From Mycoplasma sp. CAG:877 (lineage in GTDB: Bacteria > Bacillota_I > Bacilli_A > RF39 > UBA660), in assembly GCA_000433455.1 (NCBI GenBank), contig HF992497.1, positions 31,616-95,615 of the forward strand: DNA of 64,000 nt, written 5' to 3'. The position numbers and the translations under genes are program-made. A model generated the notes under the pieces. It searched no databases. It saw only the letters and a program-made list of their open reading frames with translations, and was not told the origin of the DNA. This document shows positions 34,273-43,524 of the stretch, in pieces (within the stretch, counting starts at the first letter, position 1; each line of letters starts with the position of its first letter).

Positions 34273-34875
34273 CTAAGCTTTAACAACCATAGTATGTGCA
34301 AGTCTATCATGCAATCCCATACCTGACTTACTCCACATAACCATAAATGCACAAGTTAATAATATACCATACTTAATAAAACCACAAATTGCAGTACTAT
34401 AAAAATAAGCATTTATATCTCCAAATATTACAAAAGTTAAACTAATTAAATCAACTAAAACTGAATTGATAATTAAGGCTCTAATAACATAATTATTAGT
34501 AGTTAACTTCTCATCATCAGAACTAACAACTTTAATTTTTAAAAGCTGTTTTCCAATAGTTTGACCCTGTCTTTTACATTGATAAACAACAAAGTATAAA
34601 ATAGTCAATGTAATAGTAATTAAAGAACTAGCTCCTTGTTTTTTAGCAAGTTCATAAGTAACACTCTTTACCTCATCAGTATAAGTTTCAATATCTATTT
34701 CATCATTAGTATATTTCTCAATCAACTCAGTAGCACTATCATTAAGTTTATTAATTGATTTACTATCTAAAAATGGATAAGAAATTAAAGATGCTATACA
34801 TGAAACTAAAAATACATCAATAATAAATGCTCCTAGTCTATGTATAAATAAGGCTTTTTCATTCTTTTTCTTCAT
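34273..34875 (-). CDS. RDD-family membrane protein
   Basis: About 200 residues with three to four hydrophobic segments (roughly 15-35, 80-105, 135-160, 165-185). The RDD signature is seen as HRLGAFIIDVFLV near the N-terminus, and QGQTIGKQLLKIKVV in the middle. The family's function is unclear. It overlaps the end of dusB by 17 nt. Start ATG 34875 has a GGGAGGAG about 14 nt upstream, a rather long spacing, so the exact start is uncertain. Confidence 0.8.
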   Translation of the reverse strand: MKKKNEKALFIHRLGAFIIDVFLVSCIASLISYPFLDSKSINKLNDSATELIEKYTNDEIDIETYTDEVKSVTYELAKKQGASSLITITLTILYFVVYQCKRQGQTIGKQLLKIKVVSSDDEKLTTNNYVIRALIINSVLVDLISLTFVIFGDINAYFYSTAICGFIKYGILLTCAFMVMWSKSGMGLHDRLAHTMVVKA

Positions 34876-35866
34876 ATTTTGAAGACAACTCCTCCCTAAA
34901 TTCATTTAATATATTGATTATATCACAAACTTTAGTAGTTTTATATATTTTATTTTTTACATCATTTGCTCCATCTATTCCTTTTAAGTACCAAGCAATA
35001 TGATTTCTAATCTCTAAACATGCTAACTTCTCACTTTTTAATTCACTTAAATACTCTAAATGTTTAAGTGCCATATCTATTTTATCTATATCACTGACTA
35101 AAACTATGTCCCTACCTTCCAAATAATTAACTGAATTTTCTATTAACCAAGGATTACCTAAAACACCCCTGCCTATCATAACAGCATCACATAAAGTATC
35201 ATCAAGCATTCGCTTCGCATCAAGATAAGTCTTAATATCACCATTACCAATAACAGGTATTAAAACACTATCTTTAACAGCCTTTATAACACTCCAGTCT
35301 GCCTTTCCAGAGTATCCTTGACTTCTTGTCCTAGGATGAACACAAATAGCGCTAGCACCAGCCTTTTCTATTGTCTTAGCAATCTCAACAGCATTAATAC
35401 TATTACTATCCCAACCAGATCTAATCTTAACCGTAACAGGAACATCTACTGCGCTAACTACAGCACTAACAATAGAATATACAAGGTCTGGATTTTTTAA
35501 CAGATAAGAACCTGCTTGAGCTCTAACCGCGACTTTAGGTACAGGACACCCCATATTAATATCAATAAAGACATTTTTATATAAGTCCGTAACTATCTTA
35601 GCGGCACGAGCCATAACTGAAGGATCTCCTCCAAATAACTGAACACCTACTGGAAAAGATAAAGTATCAATACCATTCAACATCTCAAAAGTCTTCTTAT
35701 TGCCCCTAACAATTGCCTCAGAACTAATAAGCTCCGTAACTGCAAACCCACATCCAAGCTCTGAAACAATCCTCATAAAAGCCGGATTAGAAATACCAGC
35801 CATAGGTGCTAATCCTACTTGATTTTTAATCTCGATGGTTCCTATCTTCCATTTCACTACTATCAC
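34859..35866 (-). CDS. dusB: tRNA-dihydrouridine synthase DusB
   Basis: FMN-dependent enzyme reducing uridine to dihydrouridine in tRNA. 335 residues. TIM-barrel motifs VGLAPMAGISNPAFM, FIDINMGCPVPKV with the catalytic Cys, VTVKIRSGWD, CVHPRTRSQGYSG and VIGNGDIKT are all intact. GTG start at 35866 with GGGATGTG just before; GTG 35857 is an alternative. Same neighbourhood as B. subtilis dusB-lysS. Confidence 0.95.
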   Translation of the reverse strand: MIVVKWKIGTIEIKNQVGLAPMAGISNPAFMRIVSELGCGFAVTELISSEAIVRGNKKTFEMLNGIDTLSFPVGVQLFGGDPSVMARAAKIVTDLYKNVFIDINMGCPVPKVAVRAQAGSYLLKNPDLVYSIVSAVVSAVDVPVTVKIRSGWDSNSINAVEIAKTIEKAGASAICVHPRTRSQGYSGKADWSVIKAVKDSVLIPVIGNGDIKTYLDAKRMLDDTLCDAVMIGRGVLGNPWLIENSVNYLEGRDIVLVSDIDKIDMALKHLEYLSELKSEKLACLEIRNHIAWYLKGIDGANDVKNKIYKTTKVCDIINILNEFREELSSKYEEKE

Positions 35867-35880
35867 ATCCCAAAATAAGC

Positions 35881-36309
35881 CTATTTTCTCTTCTTTAATA
35901 AATCTCTAATCTCTTCTAATAATAAAGTGTTTTCATCCTTCTTAGGAGCTTCTTCCTTCTTAACTTCCTTCTTCTTAAATTTATCAAGTACTTTAATCAT
36001 CATAAAAATACAAAATGCTACTATTAAAAAGTCAACTATACTTTGAATAAAAGATCCATACATAACAGTAGCATCTCCTACTTTAATACTTAAATTAGAA
36101 AAATCAAGTCCTCCTAAAATAACTCCAATCAAAGGCATTAACACATCATTAACTAAACTAGTAACTATCTTTCCAAATGCAGAACCAATAATTACACCAA
36201 CAGCCATATCAACAACATTTCCCTTAGATATAAATGTCTTGAATTCTGATGCACCATTTTCTAATTTCTTAATACTTTCTTCACTCTTCTTAATAACTTC
36301 TTTCTTCAT
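35881..36309 (-). CDS. mscL: Large-conductance mechanosensitive channel
   Basis: Pressure-release channel, 142 residues. The first helix is preceded by a 25-residue Lys/Glu-rich N-terminal extension; [37 protein letters not shown] is the conserved TM1, and TM2 is about residues 85-108. The C-terminal part (about 110-142) is a charged helical bundle, as usual. ATG 36309 behind GAGAGGAG. Confidence 0.93.
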   Translation of the reverse strand: MKKEVIKKSEESIKKLENGASEFKTFISKGNVVDMAVGVIIGSAFGKIVTSLVNDVLMPLIGVILGGLDFSNLSIKVGDATVMYGSFIQSIVDFLIVAFCIFMMIKVLDKFKKKEVKKEEAPKKDENTLLLEEIRDLLKKRK

Positions 36310-36343
36310 AAAAACTCCTCTCTAAAAAATATCTGATGTTGTT

Positions 36344-36371
36344 ATTATAATATGAAATGAATAATTTTCAA
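36344..36371 (-). promoter_or_regulatory. Promoter of mscL-dusB-lysS unit
   Basis: Minus strand TTGAAA (36366-36371), 16-bp spacer, TATAAT (36344-36349). Its -35 box directly follows the ftsH terminator. Confidence 0.6.
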
Positions 36372-36372
36372 G

Positions 36373-36405
36373 AAAAAAAGAACTAAATTATGAATCTAGT
36401 TCTTT
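36373..36405 (-). terminator. Terminator overlapping the ftsH stop codon
   Basis: 9-bp stem AAAGAACTA/TAGTTCTTT whose loop carries the ftsH stop codon TAA, followed by a minus-strand T run. Confidence 0.82.
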
Positions 36406-38355
36406 TAATAATTCTGCTTTAGTTAATTTAGAATAGTTTTTAATACCCTTCTCTTTAGCAATTTCTCTTAACTTAGTAATAGACATTGCTTCATAACTAG
36501 TCTCTTCATCTTCTTCAGGCATCTTTCCATTAGCAACTAAGTAATCAATTTGTTCTTTAGTTAATGTTTCATATTCCAATAATGCTTCAGCAATTAGTTT
36601 TAATAAATCTTTATTTTGTTTAATTATCTCAGTAGCCTTCTTATGACAATTATCAATGATTTTTCTCATTTCCATATCTATTTCATTAGCAACTTCGTTA
36701 GAGAAATGTTGCATCTTATTGTAATCTCTTCCTAAGAAAACACTACCTTCTTGTTGCTCAAATTGTAAAGGTCCTAAATCACTCATACCATACTCAGTAA
36801 CCATAGCACGAGCAATCTTAGTTGCTTTTTCAAAGTCATTATGAGCACCTGTTGTAATTTCTCCAAATACAACTTCTTCAGCTGTACGTCCACCAAGTAG
36901 TCCAGTAATTTCTTCTAACAAGTCAGTCTTAGTAGAACATAACTTCTCAACTGATGGAACCATCATATTATATCCACCAGCAGATCCTCTTGGTATAATT
37001 GTAACTTTTTGTACATCGTTAGCATTAGCAAGTTTTAAGCCAACAACGGCATGTCCTGCTTCATGATATGCAACAAGTTTTCTATCACTTTCACTATATT
37101 TATGAGATGTCTTAGCTGGTCCCATAAGTACTCTATCAGTAGCCTCATCTATCTCACTCATAGTGATTTTAGTTTTATTTCTTCTAACTGCAAGTAAAGC
37201 AGCTTCATTTAATAAGTTTTCAAGATCAGCTCCAGAAAAACCAGGAGTTCTCTTTGCTAAGTTCTCTAATGTAACACCTTCTGCTAAAGTCTTATTCTTA
37301 GCATGTACTGCTAAAATCTCTTCTCTTTCTCTAACATCAGGTAAATTTACTGTAACTTGTCTATCAAATCTACCAGGTCTTAATAATGCAGGATCTAATA
37401 CATCAGGTCTATTTGTAGCAGCCATGATAATTATACCTTCATTAGCACCAAATCCATCCATCTCTGTAAGTAATTGGTTTAATGTTTGTTCTCTCTCATC
37501 ATGTCCACCACCAAGTCCAGTACCTCTTTGACGTCCTACAGCATCAATTTCATCTATAAAGATTAAACATGGAGCATTACGTTTTGCTTGTTGGAACATA
37601 TCACGAACACGACTGGCACCAACGCCAACAAATAACTCAACAAAGTCTGATCCAGAAATGAAATAAAAAGGAACATTAGCCTCTCCTGCAACCGCTTTAG
37701 CAAGTAAAGTTTTACCAGTTCCTGGAGGACCAAATAATAAGATACCCTTTGGAATTCTAGCTCCTAAACTTTGGAACTTCTTAGGATTCTTTAAGAAATC
37801 AATAATTTCTTTAACTTCTTCTTTCTCTTCTTTTAAACCAGCAACATCTTTAAATGTAACTTTATTATTATCACTACTTAAACGTGCCTTACTCTTACCA
37901 AAATCTAATGAACTCTTATTACCAGCAAGTTGTCTATTTAAAAACCAAAAAGCAACTCCTACTAATAAAACTAATGGTAATACATTAACAACAACAAGTA
38001 ATAATGTAGATGAATCAGGATCAGGTTCAACTTCTAATTTAAACTCTTGATTATCACTAGCAGCAACAATCTTTTTCATTACTTCATCACTTAAAGGTAA
38101 TCTAGCAAAGAATGTTTCATTTTCTTTATAACCATCTAATTTACCTCTAGCCTCATAAGTATATCCACTTGCTCTAGCAACCAAATTCAACTCTTCAATT
38201 TCTCCAGAATCTAGTTTTTCAACAAATTCGTTATATGAAATAACATTAACTTTCTTATTAGCTATATTAAAGAAATAAAATATTCCTAACATCGCTATAA
38301 ATAAGAATAAATAAGGTAATAAACCTCTTTTAACAGTCTTCTTATCAATATTCAC
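36388..38355 (-). CDS. ftsH: ATP-dependent zinc metalloprotease FtsH with Rho_N-like tail
   Basis: Membrane AAA+ protease degrading misfolded and regulatory membrane proteins. 655 residues. Two transmembrane helices (about 12-30 and 120-140) flank the extracytoplasmic domain; Walker [13 protein letters not shown] (about 208), Walker [15 protein letters not shown] ending RPGRFDRQV, and zinc site HEAGH (about 433). After the protease domain, the last 35 residues ([20 protein letters not shown] and TKAELLKEL) look like a Rho_N/SAP-type helix-extended-loop-helix, which classical FtsH lacks. GTG start at 38355 behind AAGGAGGA. Confidence 0.95.
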   Translation of the reverse strand: MNIDKKTVKRGLLPYLFLFIAMLGIFYFFNIANKKVNVISYNEFVEKLDSGEIEELNLVARASGYTYEARGKLDGYKENETFFARLPLSDEVMKKIVAASDNQEFKLEVEPDPDSSTLLLVVVNVLPLVLLVGVAFWFLNRQLAGNKSSLDFGKSKARLSSDNNKVTFKDVAGLKEEKEEVKEIIDFLKNPKKFQSLGARIPKGILLFGPPGTGKTLLAKAVAGEANVPFYFISGSDFVELFVGVGASRVRDMFQQAKRNAPCLIFIDEIDAVGRQRGTGLGGGHDEREQTLNQLLTEMDGFGANEGIIIMAATNRPDVLDPALLRPGRFDRQVTVNLPDVREREEILAVHAKNKTLAEGVTLENLAKRTPGFSGADLENLLNEAALLAVRRNKTKITMSEIDEATDRVLMGPAKTSHKYSESDRKLVAYHEAGHAVVGLKLANANDVQKVTIIPRGSAGGYNMMVPSVEKLCSTKTDLLEEITGLLGGRTAEEVVFGEITTGAHNDFEKATKIARAMVTEYGMSDLGPLQFEQQEGSVFLGRDYNKMQHFSNEVANEIDMEMRKIIDNCHKKATEIIKQNKDLLKLIAEALLEYETLTKEQIDYLVANGKMPEEDEETSYEAMSITKLREIAKEKGIKNYSKLTKAELLKELDS

Positions 38356-38367
38356 TTTTTTTCCTCC

Positions 38368-39681
38368 TTAACTATATCTTAGTATTATATCATAAGACTC
38401 TGACTTTTTCTTATCAAATTTCGACTTTTTAACACCAGGAATCCAAACTATTCTATTTTTAGAATCCAAAACTATTGGCCAAGAATCTCTATCATTTAAT
38501 TTAATTTTACTATTGATAAATATATCTTTTACTTTCTTAGATCCATCCATACCCTTAATATACATCTTATCTCCAATTTTTCTAGTTCTAACAATTAAAG
38601 GTAAACTAATATCACTACTATTTAGCCTACATATATTATTACTATTATCAGAAGTATCTAATACTCTTTCAATAACATGTCCATTAGGTAAAGTAGCATA
38701 TTCATCAAATTCAATCTCATAGCTTGTAATCTCACTAATGTCACGTTTTAATTCTAACATATTATAGTACTTATTCGCAATAACATCATTAGGTAAATTA
38801 ATAGAACTATTAGCCTTCTTACTACAAATTAAATCCATAAGTAAAGCAATATGTTTATCATTAAGTAATATCAAATCATCTTGATAAAACTCACTAAGTA
38901 AATAATAAAGTATTTCTCTTTGAATATATTCATCTTCAGCCAAGAATTTATCAATAACTAACGAATCTTCTAACAAAACCCTCTTCAAAGCCTTATCTCT
39001 TTCTTTATTTATAAAGGTACACGCAGAATTCAAATTCTCACTAAATTTTAAGAATTTATGATGTACATTTATATCTTCACTCTTCAAAAAAGGTAACAAA
39101 TACTTTCTATATCTATTCCTAGTATATTTATCACTACTATTAGTAGCATCAATAAAGTATTTAACACCATTTAAGTCATTATATTCTTCTAATTCTTTCT
39201 TTGTATAAGATATCAATGGTCTAACTATTTTATAATTATCCATATCTACTATCTTTTTAAAGCCAGAATATCCTCTTAAATTAGATCCCCTAACCATTCT
39301 CATCATAATAGTCTCAATCAAGTCATCTCCATGATGCGCTGTCATTAAATAATTAGCACTATATTTTAAAACTACATTTTCAAAGAAGTTATATCTAATA
39401 TTTCTAGCCTCATTCTCAAAGTTATCATCACCATACTCTAAAATAGTCATAGTCTCAAACACTAAGTTATTATCTTCACAATATTTCTTCATATAGTTTG
39501 CTTCAATAATACTCTGTTCTCTAACATTATGATTAACATGAGCTATTATTAAAGAAAGACTATATTTATCACGTATTTTCAAAAGCATATCCACAAGAGC
39601 CATAGAATCTGGTCCCGCAGAACACCCAATAACTATAATATCATTTTTATGGAATAAAAAATTATTTTCAATATTAATCAT
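38368..39681 (-). CDS. tilS: tRNA(Ile)-lysidine synthetase
   Basis: Converts the CAU-anticodon wobble C of tRNA-Ile to lysidine. 437 residues. The PP-loop ATP motif is present as SAGPDS (about residues 16-21), where most TilS have SGGxDS. Next come IIAHVNHNVR and MTAHHGDDLIETIMMRMVRGS, then a C-terminal TilS domain with RKIGDKMYIKGMDGSKKVKD. Start ATG 39681 behind GGAGGAATT. The hpt gene common between tilS and ftsH is missing. Confidence 0.94.
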   Translation of the reverse strand: MINIENNFLFHKNDIIVIGCSAGPDSMALVDMLLKIRDKYSLSLIIAHVNHNVREQSIIEANYMKKYCEDNNLVFETMTILEYGDDNFENEARNIRYNFFENVVLKYSANYLMTAHHGDDLIETIMMRMVRGSNLRGYSGFKKIVDMDNYKIVRPLISYTKKELEEYNDLNGVKYFIDATNSSDKYTRNRYRKYLLPFLKSEDINVHHKFLKFSENLNSACTFINKERDKALKRVLLEDSLVIDKFLAEDEYIQREILYYLLSEFYQDDLILLNDKHIALLMDLICSKKANSSINLPNDVIANKYYNMLELKRDISEITSYEIEFDEYATLPNGHVIERVLDTSDNSNNICRLNSSDISLPLIVRTRKIGDKMYIKGMDGSKKVKDIFINSKIKLNDRDSWPIVLDSKNRIVWIPGVKKSKFDKKKSESYDIILRYS

Positions 39682-39754
39682 AATTCCTCCTACATCATCA
39701 AGAATATTATAACACAACATAACAAAAATCAATCGCAAAGCGAAAAAAAAGAAT

Positions 39755-40060
39755 TTATTCTTCAGGTATCTTTATAATAAATTCTCCATCTTTAGAATAT
39801 AAATACTTTTCTCTAGCATATCTTGCTATATAATCAGGATCTTGTAACTTATCAACATCCACTCTAAGTTCTGCCTCTTTATCTTTTAAATCTGCTAGCT
39901 TCTGATCAAGTTCCTGTTTTTCTTTATATTTATCATATATTTCTACCCAATAATGTCCAATTGTAAATGTCGTAAATGCTATTGCTAAAACAGAAGACAA
40001 GCCAAAAATAACTAATCTTAACTTAGTTTTCTTAACTGAACTACTCTTTTTCTTAGCCAT
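39755..40060 (-). CDS. divIC: Septum formation initiator DivIC/FtsB family
   Basis: Division protein, 101 residues: a basic N-terminus (about 1-15), one membrane helix (about 16-38), a coiled coil (about 45-75) and the conserved DPDYIARYAREKYLYSKDGE at the C-terminus. ATG 40060 is chosen because GGTGGGTGA is 6 nt upstream. In B. subtilis spoIIE lies between divIC and tilS; here divIC and tilS are direct neighbours. Confidence 0.9.
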   Translation of the reverse strand: MAKKKSSSVKKTKLRLVIFGLSSVLAIAFTTFTIGHYWVEIYDKYKEKQELDQKLADLKDKEAELRVDVDKLQDPDYIARYAREKYLYSKDGEFIIKIPEE

Positions 40061-40148
40061 AAACATTCACCCACCTTTTCACCATATATTATAAGACATC
40101 TTTCTAAAAAGAGATATAAAAAAATAAAAAAAGGACTTTACTTTACAC

Positions 40149-40424
40149 TTATTTTTTACGTAAAAACGTCGTTAAAGTAAATCCTATATAACATCCAACT
40201 AAAAATATAAACAAGAAATACACATGCAAAATCCCATTATTTATTCTTTTTATAACTAGAAAGTATATTAATGATATATCTAATATCAAAGTAAAAGTAC
40301 CTATAATCTTTATTTTAATATTCTTATTAAAAATTAACTTATAATTCAAATTAACTAAAGTCCCAAACAAAACCCCAAATATTAAAGAAAAGATTAATGA
40401 AAAAACTTGTATTTTTAAATTCAT
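40149..40424 (-). CDS. yabQ: Spore cortex biosynthesis protein YabQ
   Basis: Membrane protein needed for cortex formation in B. subtilis. 91 residues (shorter than the B. subtilis protein) with three hydrophobic segments (about 5-25, 38-60 and 68-88) and the family-like LIFSLIFGVLFGTLVNLNY. Its start overlaps the yabP stop by one base (TAATG). Family call rests on position between yabP and divIC together with topology. Confidence 0.85.
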   Translation of the reverse strand: MNLKIQVFSLIFSLIFGVLFGTLVNLNYKLIFNKNIKIKIIGTFTLILDISLIYFLVIKRINNGILHVYFLFIFLVGCYIGFTLTTFLRKK

Positions 40425-40717
40425 TATTTAAACAATCTATTAAAAATACTTTCTTCCTTATTCTTTCTAGTATTCTCTTCTACATAATTAATACTATTAA
40501 CAGTTCCTTTTATTGATACATTTCCTTGTAATGTATCTAATTTAACTAATTCTAAGTCTACTCCCTTTATAATCATAAAACCCATAATAGTTTCCAACAA
40601 GAACTGTTCATTATCAAAGTTTTCTATTTTTTTAACTCCCGTTATAATTAAACTCTTTCTTTCAAATAAATTAACTCCATGATTATAATTATTAATACTA
40701 TTATCTTGTTTATCCAT
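40424..40717 (-). CDS. yabP: Sporulation protein YabP
   Basis: Small cortex-formation protein, 97 residues. HGVNLFERKSLIITGVKKIENFD and FLLETIMGFMIIKGVDLEL are typical of the YabP/YqfC family, and the KLDTLQGNVSIKGTVNSI segment completes the fold. AGGAGGAT precedes ATG 40717. It is expected to be SigE-controlled in the mother cell; no promoter could be assigned. Confidence 0.92.
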   Translation of the reverse strand: MDKQDNSINNYNHGVNLFERKSLIITGVKKIENFDNEQFLLETIMGFMIIKGVDLELVKLDTLQGNVSIKGTVNSINYVEENTRKNKEESIFNRLFK

Positions 40718-40763
40718 ATAATCCTCCTAGAAAATTATATGCAAAACAAATAAATTTAGAATT

Positions 40764-40784
40764 AAAAAAGATGCCTAAGCATCT
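40764..40784 (-). terminator. Terminator overlapping the spoVG stop codon
   Basis: AGATGC/GCATCT stem whose four-base loop TTAG contains the spoVG stop codon, then six T residues on the minus strand. Confidence 0.87.
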
Positions 40785-41056
40785 TCTTCCTCTGAAACAT
40801 CTTCAGCGTTCTTATAAGCATTTAAAATAGCTTCTTCAAACATTGCACGAACTTCAGGATTAATTGGATGAGCTATATCACGATAACCACCTGCAGCAGT
40901 CTTTCGGCTAGGCATTGCTATAAATAGTCCGTTGTCTCCTTCAATTATACGAATATCATGTACAGCAAAACTATCATCTAACAAAACTGAAGCGATACCT
41001 TTCATGCGAGATCCTTCTTTTTCGATTTTGCGTACATTTACAGATGTAATTTTCAT
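40775..41056 (-). CDS. spoVG: Septation/regulatory protein SpoVG
   Basis: Small nucleic-acid-binding regulator involved in septation and sporulation, 93 residues. [40 protein letters not shown] and [12 protein letters not shown] are near-invariant in the family. GGGAGG precedes ATG 41056 and touches an inverted repeat at 41070-41097. Followed by a terminator that includes its stop codon. Confidence 0.97.
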   Translation of the reverse strand: MKITSVNVRKIEKEGSRMKGIASVLLDDSFAVHDIRIIEGDNGLFIAMPSRKTAAGGYRDIAHPINPEVRAMFEEAILNAYKNAEDVSEEEDA

Positions 41057-41069
41057 ATGAATATTCCTC

Positions 41070-41097
41070 CCTTATAAAGTATGAACACTTTATAAGG
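41070..41097 (-). repeat. 11-bp perfect inverted repeat upstream of spoVG
   Basis: CCTTATAAAGT and ACTTTATAAGG separated by six bases, ending at the first G of the spoVG ribosome binding site. It could be an operator or an RNA hairpin that affects translation. Confidence 0.85.
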
Positions 41098-41134
41098 ATA
41101 TTTTATAATATATAAAAGTAAAAAGCAAGGTTAA

Positions 41135-41347
41135 TTAATCAACAATTTCCAAATTATCAGCTAATAAATCATTATAACTAAAAGATTTAACCTTATCATC
41201 ATCCAAAGTTATAATAAAAATAGCTGGATATAAATCTGTAATAATACCTTGAAACTCATCCACTTGATTCCTTGTACCTTTAAATTTAAAAGAATGTTGA
41301 ATACCTTTATTTTCCTTAACAAACTCCTTTATCTTATCTAATGTCAT
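41135..41347 (-). CDS. veg: Veg protein
   Basis: Short conserved Bacillota protein linked to biofilm and germination control in B. subtilis. 70 residues; DKIKEFVKENKGIQHSFKF, GTRNQVDEFQGIITDLYPAIF and SFSYNDLLADNLEI match the family. Its start overlaps the yabG stop by four bases (ATGA). Confidence 0.93.
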   Translation of the reverse strand: MTLDKIKEFVKENKGIQHSFKFKGTRNQVDEFQGIITDLYPAIFIITLDDDKVKSFSYNDLLADNLEIVD

Positions 41348-42123
41348 CTAGGATACCCCACATACATTGTTCCATTTGTAATAATTCCTCCAATCCCATC
41401 CTTTCCATACTTAGTCCTATCAATTAAATGAATTAAATCAATACTTTTATTTCGATCAGATAAAGCAATAGAAGATGCAATAATAGCCGGATCTAATGCA
41501 TGTATATTAATACGTTTAGGACTAGAAGCAAAATTAGCTCCAGCTCTTATCAATTCTTCATAATTAGACTGACATGCTCCTGCGATAATAATTAATTTAT
41601 CATGACTCTTCTCATACTTCCTAGCCATTTTAACCGCATCTATAAAATTACTAGTATTCTGATAATTATTTAAATCACTTATATCATTCTTTTTTGAGTA
41701 ATAAGCATCATGCCCAGTAATAACAACAATATCAGGTTCAAACTCCTTCAAAAGACTAGTAATTTTACTACCCATATCAATCTCTGAAAGACTTATCCCA
41801 TTAGCTTTTACTCTCATATCCTCGTAAAACTTCATACACCGTTCCAAATAATCATTATCCCCATCTATATGTAATATTTTACCCGGTAAATAAAAGTACT
41901 GACTCCTATCGATATTTAAATCTCTAACATTTTTCTCAATAATTAATGCATCTTCCGTAACATGTTCATCTACTTTAACTAAATCATCTATATCACTATC
42001 CGCAACAAGTCTTAAATCTACTCCCTTTAAAAATACTGTATTACCTTCTATACTAACTATTTTAAATAAAATATCATGCTTATGAGAAATTCTAGTTACT
42101 AAATCACCTATTCTAAAATTCAA
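41344..42123 (-). CDS. yabG: Sporulation-specific protease YabG
   Basis: Cysteine-type protease that processes spore coat proteins. 259 residues. N-terminal SH3-like part (IGDLVTRISHKHDILFKI, about residues 4-45), then the catalytic region: PDIVVITGHDAYYSKK and IIAGACQSNYEELIRAGANFASSPKRI, with the His and Cys in the positions expected of the family. TTG start at 42123 behind GGAGATGA. Order yabG-veg-spoVG is that of B. subtilis. Confidence 0.95.
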   Translation of the reverse strand: MNFRIGDLVTRISHKHDILFKIVSIEGNTVFLKGVDLRLVADSDIDDLVKVDEHVTEDALIIEKNVRDLNIDRSQYFYLPGKILHIDGDNDYLERCMKFYEDMRVKANGISLSEIDMGSKITSLLKEFEPDIVVITGHDAYYSKKNDISDLNNYQNTSNFIDAVKMARKYEKSHDKLIIIAGACQSNYEELIRAGANFASSPKRINIHALDPAIIASSIALSDRNKSIDLIHLIDRTKYGKDGIGGIITNGTMYVGYPR

Positions 42124-42171
42124 AACACAATCATCTCCAATTAAGTATATGTTTCAAATACTAAAATATTA

Positions 42172-43524
42172 CTATTGCTTAGAATACTCCACAATATTAT
42201 ACCAAGTAATAGGATCAATAACCCCTGTAACTGGAATATCAAAAGTAGATTGAATTACCTTAACAGATCTTTCCATTAAATCATCAAAAATTCCCGATAC
42301 TCTAACTCCTGGTATATTTCCAAACTTTCTACATATTTGCAACAAGAACTTTTGAATAGTTCTAACATCTTCCCCAGTCATACCCAAAGCAAGAAGTCTA
42401 CCTTGAAAAAACTCATCTTCATACTGAACATATTCTTCTGGAATATTATGAATAGTATCTTCATATACTTGAACTATTTTATTCCAAGTTGTCGCATCAA
42501 CTTCACCTGTTGCCGGTAATCCATATTTTTTTTGAAATGCTACAACCATTGCCTTAGTATTATCATTAAAAACATTGTTTACTCTCAAAGATGGCAAGTC
42601 TGGATCAAAATAAGCAATTGTAAGTAAAACATAATGTAACACTCTAACACCTAATCCAACATCTGAATATTTTAAAGTTGGACCATAATCGTATTTAGCT
42701 TCCTCTTCTACTATTCCCTCAGAATAAATATCATAAACTCTTTTAACAGCATTATAAATATACTTAATCTTATACCAAGTAGCATAATCAACAATACCAG
42801 TAGGCGTTAAATTAAATATTTCCTGAAATTTCTTAACACTATTTTCAGTATAAACACCAAATACTCCATTTACTCTTGGTATTTTAGGAATAGCCGGATA
42901 ATTATTAGAAATCCTATTTAATTCTCTTTGAATAACCCTAACCTTATCTCCCGCATTTCCCATCTCTATAGGGTATCCTGGATATACCCCTATCATTTCC
43001 CCTGTCGCAGCCTTTTCAAATATATCAACATCATTACCATAATAATATCTAAGTATTTCTATTGGTGTTTTATTTTGTCTAGCCAAAGTAACACTTCCCC
43101 ATTGTGACAATCCATTACAAGTAGTAACCTTACCATCACAATAGACAGCACTAAGAGGTTGAATCTGTCCCTTACGATAAATATAATTATTAAATATTTG
43201 ATCAACTTTCTTAGAAATCTTATCAAACACCTGACTATCAACTTTAAATGCTTGATCATAAGCAGGTACAGAAGTAATATCAAATGAGTAACCTTTACTT
43301 GGATACCATTCATTATAAATACGATTTAAAGCAAAAGAAATCTGTGCCAAAATATTAGCCTCTATCGCACTATCAGGCCAAGTTGGATATATTTCATTAG
43401 ATGCGACATTCTTTATATAATCAACAAATGGCAAACTAACATTATCTGCAGCTTCATCTGGAGCCCCCAAATGAACAACTATCTCTGTAGGTATTGTAGG
43501 ATAATTAATAACACTATTATTCAT
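42172..43524 (-). CDS. sleC: SleC-type spore cortex-lytic enzyme, mature domain with three peptidoglycan-binding repeats
   Basis: Germination-specific lytic enzyme of the SleC family (muramic-delta-lactam-specific lytic transglycosylase in Clostridium). 450 residues. The SpoIID/LytB-like catalytic part (about 8-180) contains YIKNVASNEIYPTWPDSAIE with the likely catalytic Glu, and CDGKVTTCNGLSQWG. Three PG_binding_1 repeats follow at about 190-255, 285-350 and 378-445 (each with a GxxVRxIQ-like start and GxxDxxTWxxI end). The usual N-terminal pre/pro region is not part of this ORF but is the gene just upstream, overlapping by 8 nt. Its own GTGGAGG ribosome binding site argues for a real separate gene. 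Confidence 0.88.
   Translation of the reverse strand: MNNSVINYPTIPTEIVVHLGAPDEAADNVSLPFVDYIKNVASNEIYPTWPDSAIEANILAQISFALNRIYNEWYPSKGYSFDITSVPAYDQAFKVDSQVFDKISKKVDQIFNNYIYRKGQIQPLSAVYCDGKVTTCNGLSQWGSVTLARQNKTPIEILRYYYGNDVDIFEKAATGEMIGVYPGYPIEMGNAGDKVRVIQRELNRISNNYPAIPKIPRVNGVFGVYTENSVKKFQEIFNLTPTGIVDYATWYKIKYIYNAVKRVYDIYSEGIVEEEAKYDYGPTLKYSDVGLGVRVLHYVLLTIAYFDPDLPSLRVNNVFNDNTKAMVVAFQKKYGLPATGEVDATTWNKIVQVYEDTIHNIPEEYVQYEDEFFQGRLLALGMTGEDVRTIQKFLLQICRKFGNIPGVRVSGIFDDLMERSVKVIQSTFDIPVTGVIDPITWYNIVEYSKQ

Noticed and set aside
43517..43524. Treating the SleC split as an ordinary frameshift
   Set aside because: The downstream gene has its own ribosome binding site and natural start overlapping the stop by 8 nt; the two products meet at the known maturation boundary, and no conserved sequence is lost.
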